NCBI GenBank assembly: GCA_046734815.1
Contig: JBKPRZ010000135.1
Span: 1 to 52,081 of the forward strand
DNA from: CAVYGB01 sp046734815
GTDB taxonomy: Bacteria; Myxococcota_A; Polyangia; Fen-1088
Length of the DNA stretch: 52,081 bases
Direction: 5' to 3'
In this document: positions 42,609 through 50,740 of the stretch, piece by piece
Layout: the number at the start of each line of letters is the position of its first letter
Numbering within the stretch: position 1 is the stretch's first letter
The notes under the pieces: generated by a model
Told to the model about the DNA's origin: nothing
Databases searched by the model: none
The model's input: the letters and a program-made list of their open reading frames with translations, nothing else
Translations under genes and position numbers: made by a program

Positions 42609-42646
42609 CCCCCGAACGGGGGGCCGAAAAGTCCTGGCCCGGGGGC
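42609..42646 (+). promoter_or_regulatory. paired-palindrome operator S4
   Basis: CCCCCGAACGGGGGG (core 42613) and a second half GGCCCGGGGGCTGCC (equivalent core 42636) are 23 bases apart. The site sits between divergent genes starting at 42537 (minus) and 42702 (plus). Confidence 0.65.
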
Positions 42647-42701
42647 TGCCCGGCGCAGCGGGAAGAATCTTCAATCGCGTTGTCGTCGCAAGGAGCTGTG
42701 C

Positions 42702-44429
42702 ATGCAACGCGATCTTCTCCGGCTGCCGGGCTGCCTCACCGCCCGCGCGCAACGCACTCGACAACGCCGTGGGCGCCCCCTGCTGGGCCTGGCCGCTGCT
42801 CTGCTCGGCGGCTGCACCGGAGCCATCGGAAGTGGTCTCGGTGGTTCGGAACCAGCCGGCCCCGGCGGCGGTCCGGGTCCCGGCACCGGCCCCGGGCCGG
42901 GCAACAACGATCCAGGTGGCCCCGCCGCCTGCATGGGCAGCGGTCAGGCGGGCGTCCTCCATGCGCGCCTGCTTTCGCCCCGGCAGTACAACAACACCAT
43001 CGAAGATCTGCTGAAGGTCGACGGCGACCCGGCCCGGGAGTTCGGCGGCGGCGCCGATACCCAGCTCGACGACCTGGGCGCCGAACGTCGCGCGAACGCC
43101 GCCGCATCGATCGCGCAGCAGGCGGCCGCGCGTCTGGCGCAGTGGGCGCCCTGCGATCCCGGCGCGCCCGACTGCAAGCAGCAGATCGTCGACAAGATCG
43201 GAACCCGCGCCTTCCGTCGGCCGCTCGCGGACCAGGATCGCCAGCAGCTCACCACGCTGTTCGACGCCGGGATGAAAGAGAAGGACTTCACCACCGGGGT
43301 GCAGTGGTTCCTCAGCGGTCTGTTGCAGTCGCCCGATTTCCTGTACCAGTTCGCCCGACCGGCAGCGGGCGAGCGCGCCGGCACGGTCCGCCCCATCACC
43401 GGCTATGAGATGGCCAGTCGCCTTTCCTACTTCGTCTGGGACTCCATGCCGGACGACCAGCTGTTTGCCGCGGCCGCGACCGCCGGCGGCCTGGGCGACC
43501 CGGCCAGCCTGGGAAAGCAGCTGGACCGCCTGCTGCAGGACCGCACCCGCTTCCTGCGGGGAATCGGCGGCTTCTATTCGCACTGGCTGGCCATCGACGG
43601 CTTCGACGAGCTGGCTCGTGACGACCCGGGCTTCACCACCGCGCTGGTCAAGGCGCTGGGCACCTCGTTGCTGATGAGCGCCACCCAGCTCTACTCCGCG
43701 CCGTCGCCGAACCTCTCGTCGCTATTCTCGGGGCAGTCGTATTACCTCGACGGCACCCTGCGCGCCTTCTACGGACAGGCGAAAGGCGGCGCCGACTTCG
43801 TGGCAACCGACCTGCCCGGCGAGCAGCGCCACGGTCTGCTCACCCACCCCGCCTTGATGGCTCAGCTGGCCCGCCCGCAGAAGACCCATCCCATCAACCG
43901 CGGCCTCTTCGTGCGCGCCAAGCTGTTGTGCCAGGAGATGCAACCGCCCGGCGGGGACATCCCGCAGCTGCCGGAGGCCCCGGTGGCGGGCGTGACGACC
44001 CGCCAGGAGGTGGCCCAGCACTCGACCAATCCGGCCTGCGCCGCCTGCCACGCCCTGCTCGATCCGCCCGGCTTTGCGCTGGAGAGCTTCGATCAGCTGG
44101 GCCGCCACCGCGAGCGCGAAAACGGCCAGCCGCTCGACACCTCGGGCACGATGCTCAACGCCGGCGATCTCGAGGGCGCCTTCGCCGCGGGCGACGAGCT
44201 GCTGTCGAAGCTGGCCGACAGCCACACGGTGCGAAGCTGCTTCGCCCAGCAATATTTCCAGTTCGCCCTCACCGGGGACGCGGTCCGGCCGGTGGCGCCG
44301 GCGGACCGCTGCTCGGTGGACCGGCTGAGCGCGCGCTTCGCCGAGTCGGGGGACCTGCACGCGCTGGTCGCCCTGGTGGCCACCAGCGATTCGTTCCGCT
44401 TCCGCCTTTCCGAAGGAGCCGCGCCATGA
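42702..44429 (+). CDS. DUF1592/DUF1588-type lipoprotein, paralogue
   Basis: ATG 42702 has AAGGAG 6 bases upstream. The 575 residues carry lipobox LLGGC, a Gly/Pro linker, and the same domain order as the protein at 31201. Its blocks are HARLLSPRQYNNTIEDLL, KIGTRAFRRPLADQDRQQL, QSPDFLYQF, GYEMASRLSYFVWDSMPDDQLF, HGLLTHPALMAQLARPQKTHPINRG, and CAACHALLDPPGFALESFDQLGRHR. The Cys-x2-Cys-His could bind haem. It overlaps the DUF1552 gene by ATGA. Confidence 0.9.
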   Translation: MQRDLLRLPGCLTARAQRTRQRRGRPLLGLAAALLGGCTGAIGSGLGGSEPAGPGGGPGPGTGPGPGNNDPGGPAACMGSGQAGVLHARLLSPRQYNNTIEDLLKVDGDPAREFGGGADTQLDDLGAERRANAAASIAQQAAARLAQWAPCDPGAPDCKQQIVDKIGTRAFRRPLADQDRQQLTTLFDAGMKEKDFTTGVQWFLSGLLQSPDFLYQFARPAAGERAGTVRPITGYEMASRLSYFVWDSMPDDQLFAAAATAGGLGDPASLGKQLDRLLQDRTRFLRGIGGFYSHWLAIDGFDELARDDPGFTTALVKALGTSLLMSATQLYSAPSPNLSSLFSGQSYYLDGTLRAFYGQAKGGADFVATDLPGEQRHGLLTHPALMAQLARPQKTHPINRGLFVRAKLLCQEMQPPGGDIPQLPEAPVAGVTTRQEVAQHSTNPACAACHALLDPPGFALESFDQLGRHRERENGQPLDTSGTMLNAGDLEGAFAAGDELLSKLADSHTVRSCFAQQYFQFALTGDAVRPVAPADRCSVDRLSARFAESGDLHALVALVATSDSFRFRLSEGAAP

Positions 44430-45862
44430 GCTGGAACCGCAAAGGTCTGACCCGCCGGGATTTCATTCATCGCCTGGGCGGCGCCGCTTTCGCCCTGCCG
44501 CTGCTCGAGGGATTTTCGGGACAGCTGCGCGCGCAGGTCAACAACCAGCGGCGATCCAGATACGCCGTTTTTCTTTACACCAACGACGGGGTCAACAACC
44601 GCACCTTCTGGCCCACGGACCCCGCCGACCCCAGCTCCAGCCCCACGCTCAGCGTGCTCGCGCCCTACAAGAGCAAGATGCTGGTGCTGGGACCGAAGCT
44701 CAGCGGTGGCACGCCGATGGGCGACACCGGCCTCACCTACAATGCCCGACCGGCCCAGCACCGGGCCAGCGTCTGTCTGTCCGCCTCGCGCGTGAACCTG
44801 CCACTCAACGACGATCAATTTCACGCCGTCAACAAGATCGATGGACCCTCCATCGACTGGGTAATCGCCGATGCTCTGCAAAAGGCGGACGGGGCCAACG
44901 CTGCCCCGTTTTCCCACCTGGCCTTCGGCATCCATCCGGTGGGTGGCGACACCCCGTCCGAGGTCACCTTCAACAAGGACGGCCAGTCCCCGCCGCGCAT
45001 GGTCAGCGCCGAGGAGGTCACCAGACGGCTGTTCGGTGCGGTGGTGGCCCCTGGCGGCAGCAGCAGCGGCGGCGACGCCGATGCCGCGGTCGAGCTGCGC
45101 AAACACACCGCCATCACCGACTTTCTCAACGCCCGCTTCGCCACCCTCCAGGGCGAGCTCGGGGCCTACGATCGCCAGGTGATCGACAAGCACCTCACCT
45201 CCCTGCGCGCCTTCGAGGACCGTCGGGCCCTGCTGCTCCGACGCCGCAGCAACCCCGGCGCCGCCTGCGGTGTCCCCCCCTCCGGAGCGAAGGTGCCCAC
45301 CGACGACACCTCCGTCCGCACCGGCGCCGACACGCAGTTCCTGGCGCCCTTCTTCATGCAGAGCATTGCGACCGCCCTGAACTGCGGGATGACCCGGGTG
45401 GCGACGCTCAGCTTCGGCTACCCGGGAGGGGGCGGCGCCGGCGGGTTGCGCATGCCCTGGCTGGGCTTCACCGACGCCCAGCACTCGGTCTCCCACCACG
45501 GCAACGGTGCCGACAAGCTTCGCAAATACGCCCTCATGAATGCCTGGACCGTCAGTCAGGTGAAGCTCCTGCTCGACGAGCTGGCCGCGGTCCCCACGCC
45601 CGGCGGGACCTTGCTCGACGACACCACGGTCTACCTGTTCAACCGCCACGGCGACGGCAATGGGCACACCAACTTCGCCTTGCCCAACGTGATCCTCGGC
45701 GGCACCGGCGGCTACTTCAAGACCGGGCAGGTGCTGTCGTTGCCCAGGACCAGTCCCACCAAGGTGCTGATCTCCATTGCCCAGGCGATGGGCGTGGACG
45801 TGCCCACCTTCGGCTCCGGCCCGTACGTCGACAGCAGCCCACTGGCCGGGATCAACGCCTGA
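44426..45862 (+). CDS. DUF1552 protein, paralogue
   Basis: The 478 residues have an export signal with TRRDFIHRLGGAAFALPLLEG, then AVFLYTNDGVNNRTFWP, QHRASVCLSASRVN, SIDWVIADAL, a helical middle, and the C-terminal block TVYLFNRHGDGNGHTNFALPNVILGG. Length equals that of the first copy at 29753. Both pairs keep the gene order DUF1592-DUF1552, so the operon was duplicated as a unit. Confidence 0.9.
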   Translation: MSWNRKGLTRRDFIHRLGGAAFALPLLEGFSGQLRAQVNNQRRSRYAVFLYTNDGVNNRTFWPTDPADPSSSPTLSVLAPYKSKMLVLGPKLSGGTPMGDTGLTYNARPAQHRASVCLSASRVNLPLNDDQFHAVNKIDGPSIDWVIADALQKADGANAAPFSHLAFGIHPVGGDTPSEVTFNKDGQSPPRMVSAEEVTRRLFGAVVAPGGSSSGGDADAAVELRKHTAITDFLNARFATLQGELGAYDRQVIDKHLTSLRAFEDRRALLLRRRSNPGAACGVPPSGAKVPTDDTSVRTGADTQFLAPFFMQSIATALNCGMTRVATLSFGYPGGGGAGGLRMPWLGFTDAQHSVSHHGNGADKLRKYALMNAWTVSQVKLLLDELAAVPTPGGTLLDDTTVYLFNRHGDGNGHTNFALPNVILGGTGGYFKTGQVLSLPRTSPTKVLISIAQAMGVDVPTFGSGPYVDSSPLAGINA

Positions 45863-45886
45863 TCGAACCCGGCCAGCCCGCCAGGT

Positions 45887-45924
45887 CCCCCGATCCGGGC
45901 GCTGAAAAACCCTCGAACGGGGGC
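45887..45924 (+). promoter_or_regulatory. paired-palindrome operator S5
   Basis: CCCCCGATCCGGGC (core 45891) and CCCTCGAACGGGGGC (core 45914) are 23 bases apart. They lie 69-106 bases before the amidohydrolase start. GAGAAATTCCTAATACC follows and may hold a -10 box. Confidence 0.7.
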
Positions 45925-45992
45925 TCCCCGCGCATGCGAGAAATTCCTAATACCTCCACCTGCCTGTCTCGCAACCCGGAAGGACCTCGGTC

Positions 45993-46970
45993 ATGAGCGC
46001 AACCAACACGGCCGCCCGCCTGTCCCGTCTGCTGGCGCTGGGGCTCGTCCTCGCCATCCCGGCGGCGGCCGCCGCCCGCAGCAAACCCGCTTCCCGCCCC
46101 GCCGGCCGGCCGATCCTGGACACGCACATCCACATCTTCCAGGTCAGCCGTCCGGGCGGCGTGCCCTGGCCACCGCCGGCCAACAAGACCCTGTACAAGG
46201 ATTTCGACGTCGAGGCTTACAAGGCCATGGCCACCCAGCACGGCATCACCGGAGCCGTGATCGTCGAGGCTAGCCCCATCTACGCCGACAACACGAAGAT
46301 CCTCGGGCAGATCGCAGGCGATCCTTTCTACCGAGGCCTGGTCGGCAACCTGGAGGTCGGTAAACCCGACTTCGTCCAGCAACTGGACCAGCTGTCGGCA
46401 GACCCGAAGCTGGTGGGCATCCGCGCCTTCCTCTGGGCGCCCACCTTGACCCTCGATGAAACGCAGATCGCCCACGTCAAGGAGCTGGCCAGGCGCGGGC
46501 TGACCCTCGACATCATCAGCCGGGGCACCTTGAACCCCAAGGACAAGGTCGAGCAGCTGGCGGCGGCGGTGCCCGACCTGCGCATCATCATCGACCACCT
46601 GGCCGGCGCCAAGGGCAAGACCCCCGCGCCCGAATGGACGGCGGCGGTCAAGAAGCTGGCTGCCCACAAGAACATCTACATCAAGTTCTCGTCCTTCTTC
46701 GACATGTACAACCCGGCCGCCAGCGAGGACAACCCCTGGAAGGCGCCGACCAATCTGGCTTCCTACAAACCGCATTTCGACGTGCTCTACCGGGCCTTTG
46801 GCCCCGACCGGCTGATCTACGGCACCAACTACCCGGTGGTGACCCTGGGCGGGACCGTCGCCCAGCACAACGCCCTGGCCGAGGCGTACCTCGAGCCGCT
46901 CGGCACCGTCGTTCGCGACAAGGTGATGTACCGGAACGCCGAGAAGTTTTACTCGCGCCCGAAGAAGTAG
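45993..46970 (+). CDS. exported amidohydrolase (amidohydrolase_2, lactonase-like)
   Basis: The 325 residues begin with a signal peptide (LLALGLVLAIPAAAAA). The TIM-barrel metal motif HIH (His45, His47 in ILDTHIHIF) follows, then GAVIVEASPIYADN, GIRAFLW, LRIIIDHLAG (His) and LIYGTNYPVV. The last motif usually has Asp (GSDWP); here it is Asn, as in some COG3618-like lactonases. The family hydrolyses lactones or decarboxylates aromatic acids, and the real substrate is unknown. GGAAGGA lies 8 bases before the ATG. It leads an operon with a porin and an MFS carrier. Confidence 0.85.
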   Translation: MSATNTAARLSRLLALGLVLAIPAAAAARSKPASRPAGRPILDTHIHIFQVSRPGGVPWPPPANKTLYKDFDVEAYKAMATQHGITGAVIVEASPIYADNTKILGQIAGDPFYRGLVGNLEVGKPDFVQQLDQLSADPKLVGIRAFLWAPTLTLDETQIAHVKELARRGLTLDIISRGTLNPKDKVEQLAAAVPDLRIIIDHLAGAKGKTPAPEWTAAVKKLAAHKNIYIKFSSFFDMYNPAASEDNPWKAPTNLASYKPHFDVLYRAFGPDRLIYGTNYPVVTLGGTVAQHNALAEAYLEPLGTVVRDKVMYRNAEKFYSRPKK

Positions 46971-47027
46971 CGGCCGGCGGTCCTCCGCCCAGGCCCTCTC
47001 GCCCGCAACCGCCCAAAGGAGTCGTTC

Positions 47028-48332
47028 ATGCGAGCTTCCCCGTGCGGAGCCATCCGCACACGTGTGTCCTCTGTCCTGGCCGTCCTGGTCGCCGTGGTCG
47101 TCCTGGTCGCGCTGGCCCTGTCCGCCGCCACCGCCCGCGCCGAGCTCACGCTCTACGACAAGGACGGCTGGACCGTCAAACACGACGGTCTGGCCCAGGG
47201 TTTTTATCATGTGGGTTTCGGTGACGCCTCCCCGTCGGGCGCTGTGGCCCCCATCCGCTTCGACTTCCTGGGCAGCTATCCGCCCGATGGGTCGGGCAAT
47301 CACTTTGTCGGATCACGGTTCCGCAGCGGCTGGACCGGAGGGCGATTCAACTGGCGCATCACCAAGCAGGTCTCCGAGCGGACCAAGATCTCGGCCTATC
47401 TGGGCATCGCCTACGCCATCTCCACCCAGAACGCCCCCCCGGCAACCAACAACAACTGGGACATCCGCAACGGGTTCTTGCAGATCGAGAGCAGCTGGGG
47501 CGATCTGGTCATCGGCCGCGGGGTGGGCCTTTACACCCTCGGTTCGATCATCTCCACGATCACCACCACCTCGGCGGCGCTGGGTCTCGGCCACGCCTGC
47601 AGCCTGGACGGCGATGGCCTGGGCTGTTACACCACCGGTTACGGCGTCAAGTTCCCCGGCTTCTGGGCGGGCGCGTTCTACACCACCCCGGACCTGGGCG
47701 GCCTGCGTATCAAGGTGGCAGCGCTCGACCCGGTGAAGCTGGGCACCGACGCCATGATGGCCGGAGCGATGCCGGTCAGCCGCGAGTTCGCCCGCACCCC
47801 GCTGCCCGCCTTCCAGGTGCTGGCGATGTACGAGGCCGGCGCCGGGGCGGTGAAGGTCAAGCCCTACTTCAACGGCTACTGGCAACGCGTCGGCCGCGCG
47901 GGCACTGCCACCACCCTCGACCCCATGGGGGGCGGCGCCGGGCTCGACCTGCAGCTGGGACCGGTCAAGCTCGGCGCCGGCGGGACGCTGGAGAAAGGAA
48001 CCACTCTCTACGTTCCTCTGTTCGGCCCTGAGATCATCGATGGAGCCGGCCAGCTGCGGACCGGCAACAGCTTCTACGCGCACGGCCTGATCACGCTGGG
48101 TTCGCTGGACATCAACGCCGGTTATGGCCAGGCCACCCTCAATCGTTCCGACAACGACAAGGCCAACACCTTGAATATCAACAACACCCAGCGGAACATC
48201 TACGCGGGTCTGCAACTGCACGCCGGGCCGCTGACCTGGGTGGCCGAGCTGGACCTGCTGCACCACAGCTGGTACGCCGGCAACACCCAGTCGGTGAGCT
48301 TCTTCAGCCTGGGCGCCTCGTTCGGCTACTGA
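47028..48332 (+). CDS. outer-membrane porin
   Basis: The 434 residues start with a signal peptide (VLVALALSAATARA) and continue with alternating strands and loops typical of a 16-stranded proteobacterial porin. They end in an aromatic residue (FFSLGASFGY) as required for barrel assembly. AAAGGAG lies 6 bases before the ATG. Its place between an amidohydrolase and a carrier suggests uptake of that pathway's substrate across the outer membrane. Confidence 0.85.
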   Translation: MRASPCGAIRTRVSSVLAVLVAVVVLVALALSAATARAELTLYDKDGWTVKHDGLAQGFYHVGFGDASPSGAVAPIRFDFLGSYPPDGSGNHFVGSRFRSGWTGGRFNWRITKQVSERTKISAYLGIAYAISTQNAPPATNNNWDIRNGFLQIESSWGDLVIGRGVGLYTLGSIISTITTTSAALGLGHACSLDGDGLGCYTTGYGVKFPGFWAGAFYTTPDLGGLRIKVAALDPVKLGTDAMMAGAMPVSREFARTPLPAFQVLAMYEAGAGAVKVKPYFNGYWQRVGRAGTATTLDPMGGGAGLDLQLGPVKLGAGGTLEKGTTLYVPLFGPEIIDGAGQLRTGNSFYAHGLITLGSLDINAGYGQATLNRSDNDKANTLNINNTQRNIYAGLQLHAGPLTWVAELDLLHHSWYAGNTQSVSFFSLGASFGY

Positions 48333-48361
48333 GCCGGCTTCGATCCGGGGCCAATACGACG

Positions 48362-49699
48362 ATGTCCGGGCAGACGGAAGTCGGGGCCGGTCAGGGCAGT
48401 CGCCTGGCCGATCTGTCTCCCCAGCAGTGGCGATCGGGCATCGCCGCCTGGCTGGGGTGGACCTTCGATGGCCTGGACATGCATCTTTACACCCTGGTCT
48501 ACGCCCCCTTCGTGGCCCAGCTGCTGGGCGGGGTCAGCACCCGCGACCCCAGCGTCGGCCGCCACGCCTCGATCATCCAGGGCGGTTTCCTGCTGGGCTG
48601 GGCCCTGGGCGGCGGCCTGTTCGGACGCATCGGCGATCGCCTGGGACGCAGCCGCACGCTCTCGCTCACCGTGCTCACCTACGCAGCCTTCACCGGGCTC
48701 GCCTGTCTGGCCACCAGCTGGTGGCACCTGCTGGTGTTCCGGTTCCTGTCGGCGCTGGGCATCGGCGGCGAGTGGGCGGTGGGCGCCTCGCTGCTGTCGG
48801 AGACCTGGCCACGTCGCTGGCGTCCGTGGATCGCCGCCGTGCTACAGACGGGGGTGAACGTGGGCGTGCTGCTGGCGGTTCTGGCCAGCACCCTGATGTC
48901 GGACATCATCTCGGTGCAGCCGCGCTGGATCTTCCTGGTGGGTGTGCTGCCCGCCTTGCTGGTCTTCTGGATCCGGCGCGCCGTCCCCGAACCCGAGGAG
49001 TGGCGGGCAGCCAGGCGCGGGGCCACCACGCAGCAGCCGCGCCTGGCCGACCTGTTCGGCGCCGGGTTGCGACGGACCACCTTGCTGGTCATCGCCGTCT
49101 GCACGCTCGCCCTGACCGCCCACTGGGCTTTCATGTTTTGGCACCAGATCCAGTTCCGGAACCTCCCGGACGTCATCGGGCAGAGTGACGTCGCCAAGAG
49201 CGCCTGGGGCACGAAGCTCCTGTTCCTGGTGATGGTGGCCTCCATCGTCGGCAACTTCTTCGCAGCGGCGCTGGCCCGGGTGATTGGCTACCGCCGCGCC
49301 ATTGCTCTGCTGTGTCTCGGTTACCTCCTGTCGCTGGTGGAGGCCTACCGGCTGCCGCGGCCGCACAGCGCCCTCTACTGGTGGCTGCTGGGCCCCGGCC
49401 TGTTCCAGGGCGTCTTCGCCCTGTTCACCATGTATTTGCCGCCGCTGTTCCCGACCCTGCTACGCACCACCGGGGCCGGCTTCTGTTACAACATCGGCCG
49501 TGCGGTCTCGGCGGCGGGCGTGGTGTTCTTCGGTCTGTTCCAGACCGTCGGCGACTACCGGCGCACGCTGCTGTTCGCGGGCCTGCTCTTCCTGCCAGCC
49601 GCGCTCCTCGGCCTCCAGCTGCCCGAGCACCCACCCGAGCCCCCCGTCAATCAACCGAGCTCGAAAGCTGGCCCGCGCGGCGCGCTCGAGTCCTGGTGA
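48362..49699 (+). CDS. MFS transporter, acid:H+ symporter type
   Basis: The 445 residues contain about 12 membrane helices. The start motif GWTFDGLDMHLYTLVYAPF and the loop GRIGDRLGRSRTL, with GIGGEWAVGASLLSE, point to the AAHS/SHS metabolite:proton symporters for aromatic or sugar acids. It follows the porin gene by 29 bases. The specific substrate cannot be assigned. Confidence 0.9.
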   Translation: MSGQTEVGAGQGSRLADLSPQQWRSGIAAWLGWTFDGLDMHLYTLVYAPFVAQLLGGVSTRDPSVGRHASIIQGGFLLGWALGGGLFGRIGDRLGRSRTLSLTVLTYAAFTGLACLATSWWHLLVFRFLSALGIGGEWAVGASLLSETWPRRWRPWIAAVLQTGVNVGVLLAVLASTLMSDIISVQPRWIFLVGVLPALLVFWIRRAVPEPEEWRAARRGATTQQPRLADLFGAGLRRTTLLVIAVCTLALTAHWAFMFWHQIQFRNLPDVIGQSDVAKSAWGTKLLFLVMVASIVGNFFAAALARVIGYRRAIALLCLGYLLSLVEAYRLPRPHSALYWWLLGPGLFQGVFALFTMYLPPLFPTLLRTTGAGFCYNIGRAVSAAGVVFFGLFQTVGDYRRTLLFAGLLFLPAALLGLQLPEHPPEPPVNQPSSKAGPRGALESW

Positions 49700-49773
49700 C
49701 CGTCGTAGTCGATGAAGTCCTTCTCCGCCTGGAGATCTTGTGGTCCTTGGAGCGCTGCCGCGTATAGGTCTTT

Positions 49774-49960
49774 TTACCGAGTCCCGTCGAATACGCGGAT
49801 GCGCGCGAGGAGGCCGCCCTCGCCAACCGCCCAGCCGACCGTGCCGCGCCGGGGGGAAGCTGATGGCGTGAAATCCCGTGTGGGGGAGCGGCGTCCACCG
49901 CCGGCCGCCGTCCAGCGACTGATCGTTGCCAGACGGGGCCGCTATTTTGGACGTACTACG
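49774..49960 (-). pseudogene. C-terminal fragment of a Ycf48/BNR-repeat-like protein
   Basis: Minus-strand frames give RRWTPLPHTGFHAISFP and, after a one-base shift, GTVGWAVGEGGLLARIRVFDGTR followed by stop. This is a typical end of Ycf48-like propeller proteins. The upstream part is missing. It is a small relic behind the MFS gene. Confidence 0.55.
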
Positions 49961-50026
49961 GACCCTGCTGCGCCACTGCGTCCGTCACCAGGCAGGACCC
50001 GGCCGGCGGTCGCCCTCGAGGGCTGG

Positions 50027-50237
50027 CTACTTGTCCTCGTACTTGAAGGAGACTTCAGCTCGGCCCGGTAGTGCTCGACCTTGCCGTCCTTGATGGTGCA
50101 GTCGAGGGTGCCGACCTCGGCGACGCGCAGATCGCGCAGCGACTTCGAAGCCATCCGGATGGCGGCCGCGGTGGCCTTCTCCCAGGACTCGGTGGTCGTG
50201 CCGACCACACTCGATGACCTTGTACACGCTCGGCCAT
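50027..50237 (-). pseudogene. dodecin gene with frameshifts
   Basis: ATG 50237 has GGAGG 6 bases upstream and opens MAERV; then YKVIE, VVGTTTESWEKATAAAIRMASKSLRDLRVAEVG with TIKDGKVEHYRAEL, and VSFKYEDK-stop follow in order. They lie in successive frames, needing about three single-base corrections. Dodecins are 65-75 residue flavin-storing dodecamers, so the complete protein would be of normal length. Either the gene has decayed recently or the sequence has errors here. Confidence 0.75.
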
Positions 50238-50740
50238 GGCGTCCCTCCGTGGTGGATGAGTGGCGAGCGATACTCGAAGGGGATCTGCGCGTGGTGTTCT
50301 ACAAATCCTGTTTCGTGCCGTTGTGTAACAAACCAGGGTCATTTCGGGGAACTTGACCGGCATTTCGCGATGAAATTCTGGTTTTGTTGGGTTCGTTTAC
50401 GACGACGGCGTGAACGGGTCGGCGCGGGTGGCGGAAAGGCTCGGTAACGTTCGCGCTTACGAACAATTAACTTCCACTTGATGACGGCGACACGCTTCCG
50501 TCATCGATCGCCGGCTAGTGTGAGGGTCATTGATGGTGGACGAGGAAAACATGACGGTGGCTCTGGTTTCGAGCGCAAAAACCTCCAGCGACGTACACGG
50601 GAACAACGCCCGGCGCGCGCGTTGGTGGGCTGTCATGCCGGCAACTCACACGGGGACGGGCTCGTTCTCCGGGTTTCTGTCGACGACACCACTGTTGAGC
50701 TGGCGTGGAAACATCATTGACCTCGACCGGAAACACGAAC
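50238..50740. other. intergenic stretch with lower GC
   Basis: The part around 50360-50480 is clearly richer in A and T than the rest of the window (GATGAAATTCTGGTTTTGTT, GAACAATTAACTTCC), as promoter regions often are. Short frames are present on both strands, but none has recognisable motifs. Confidence 0.4.
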
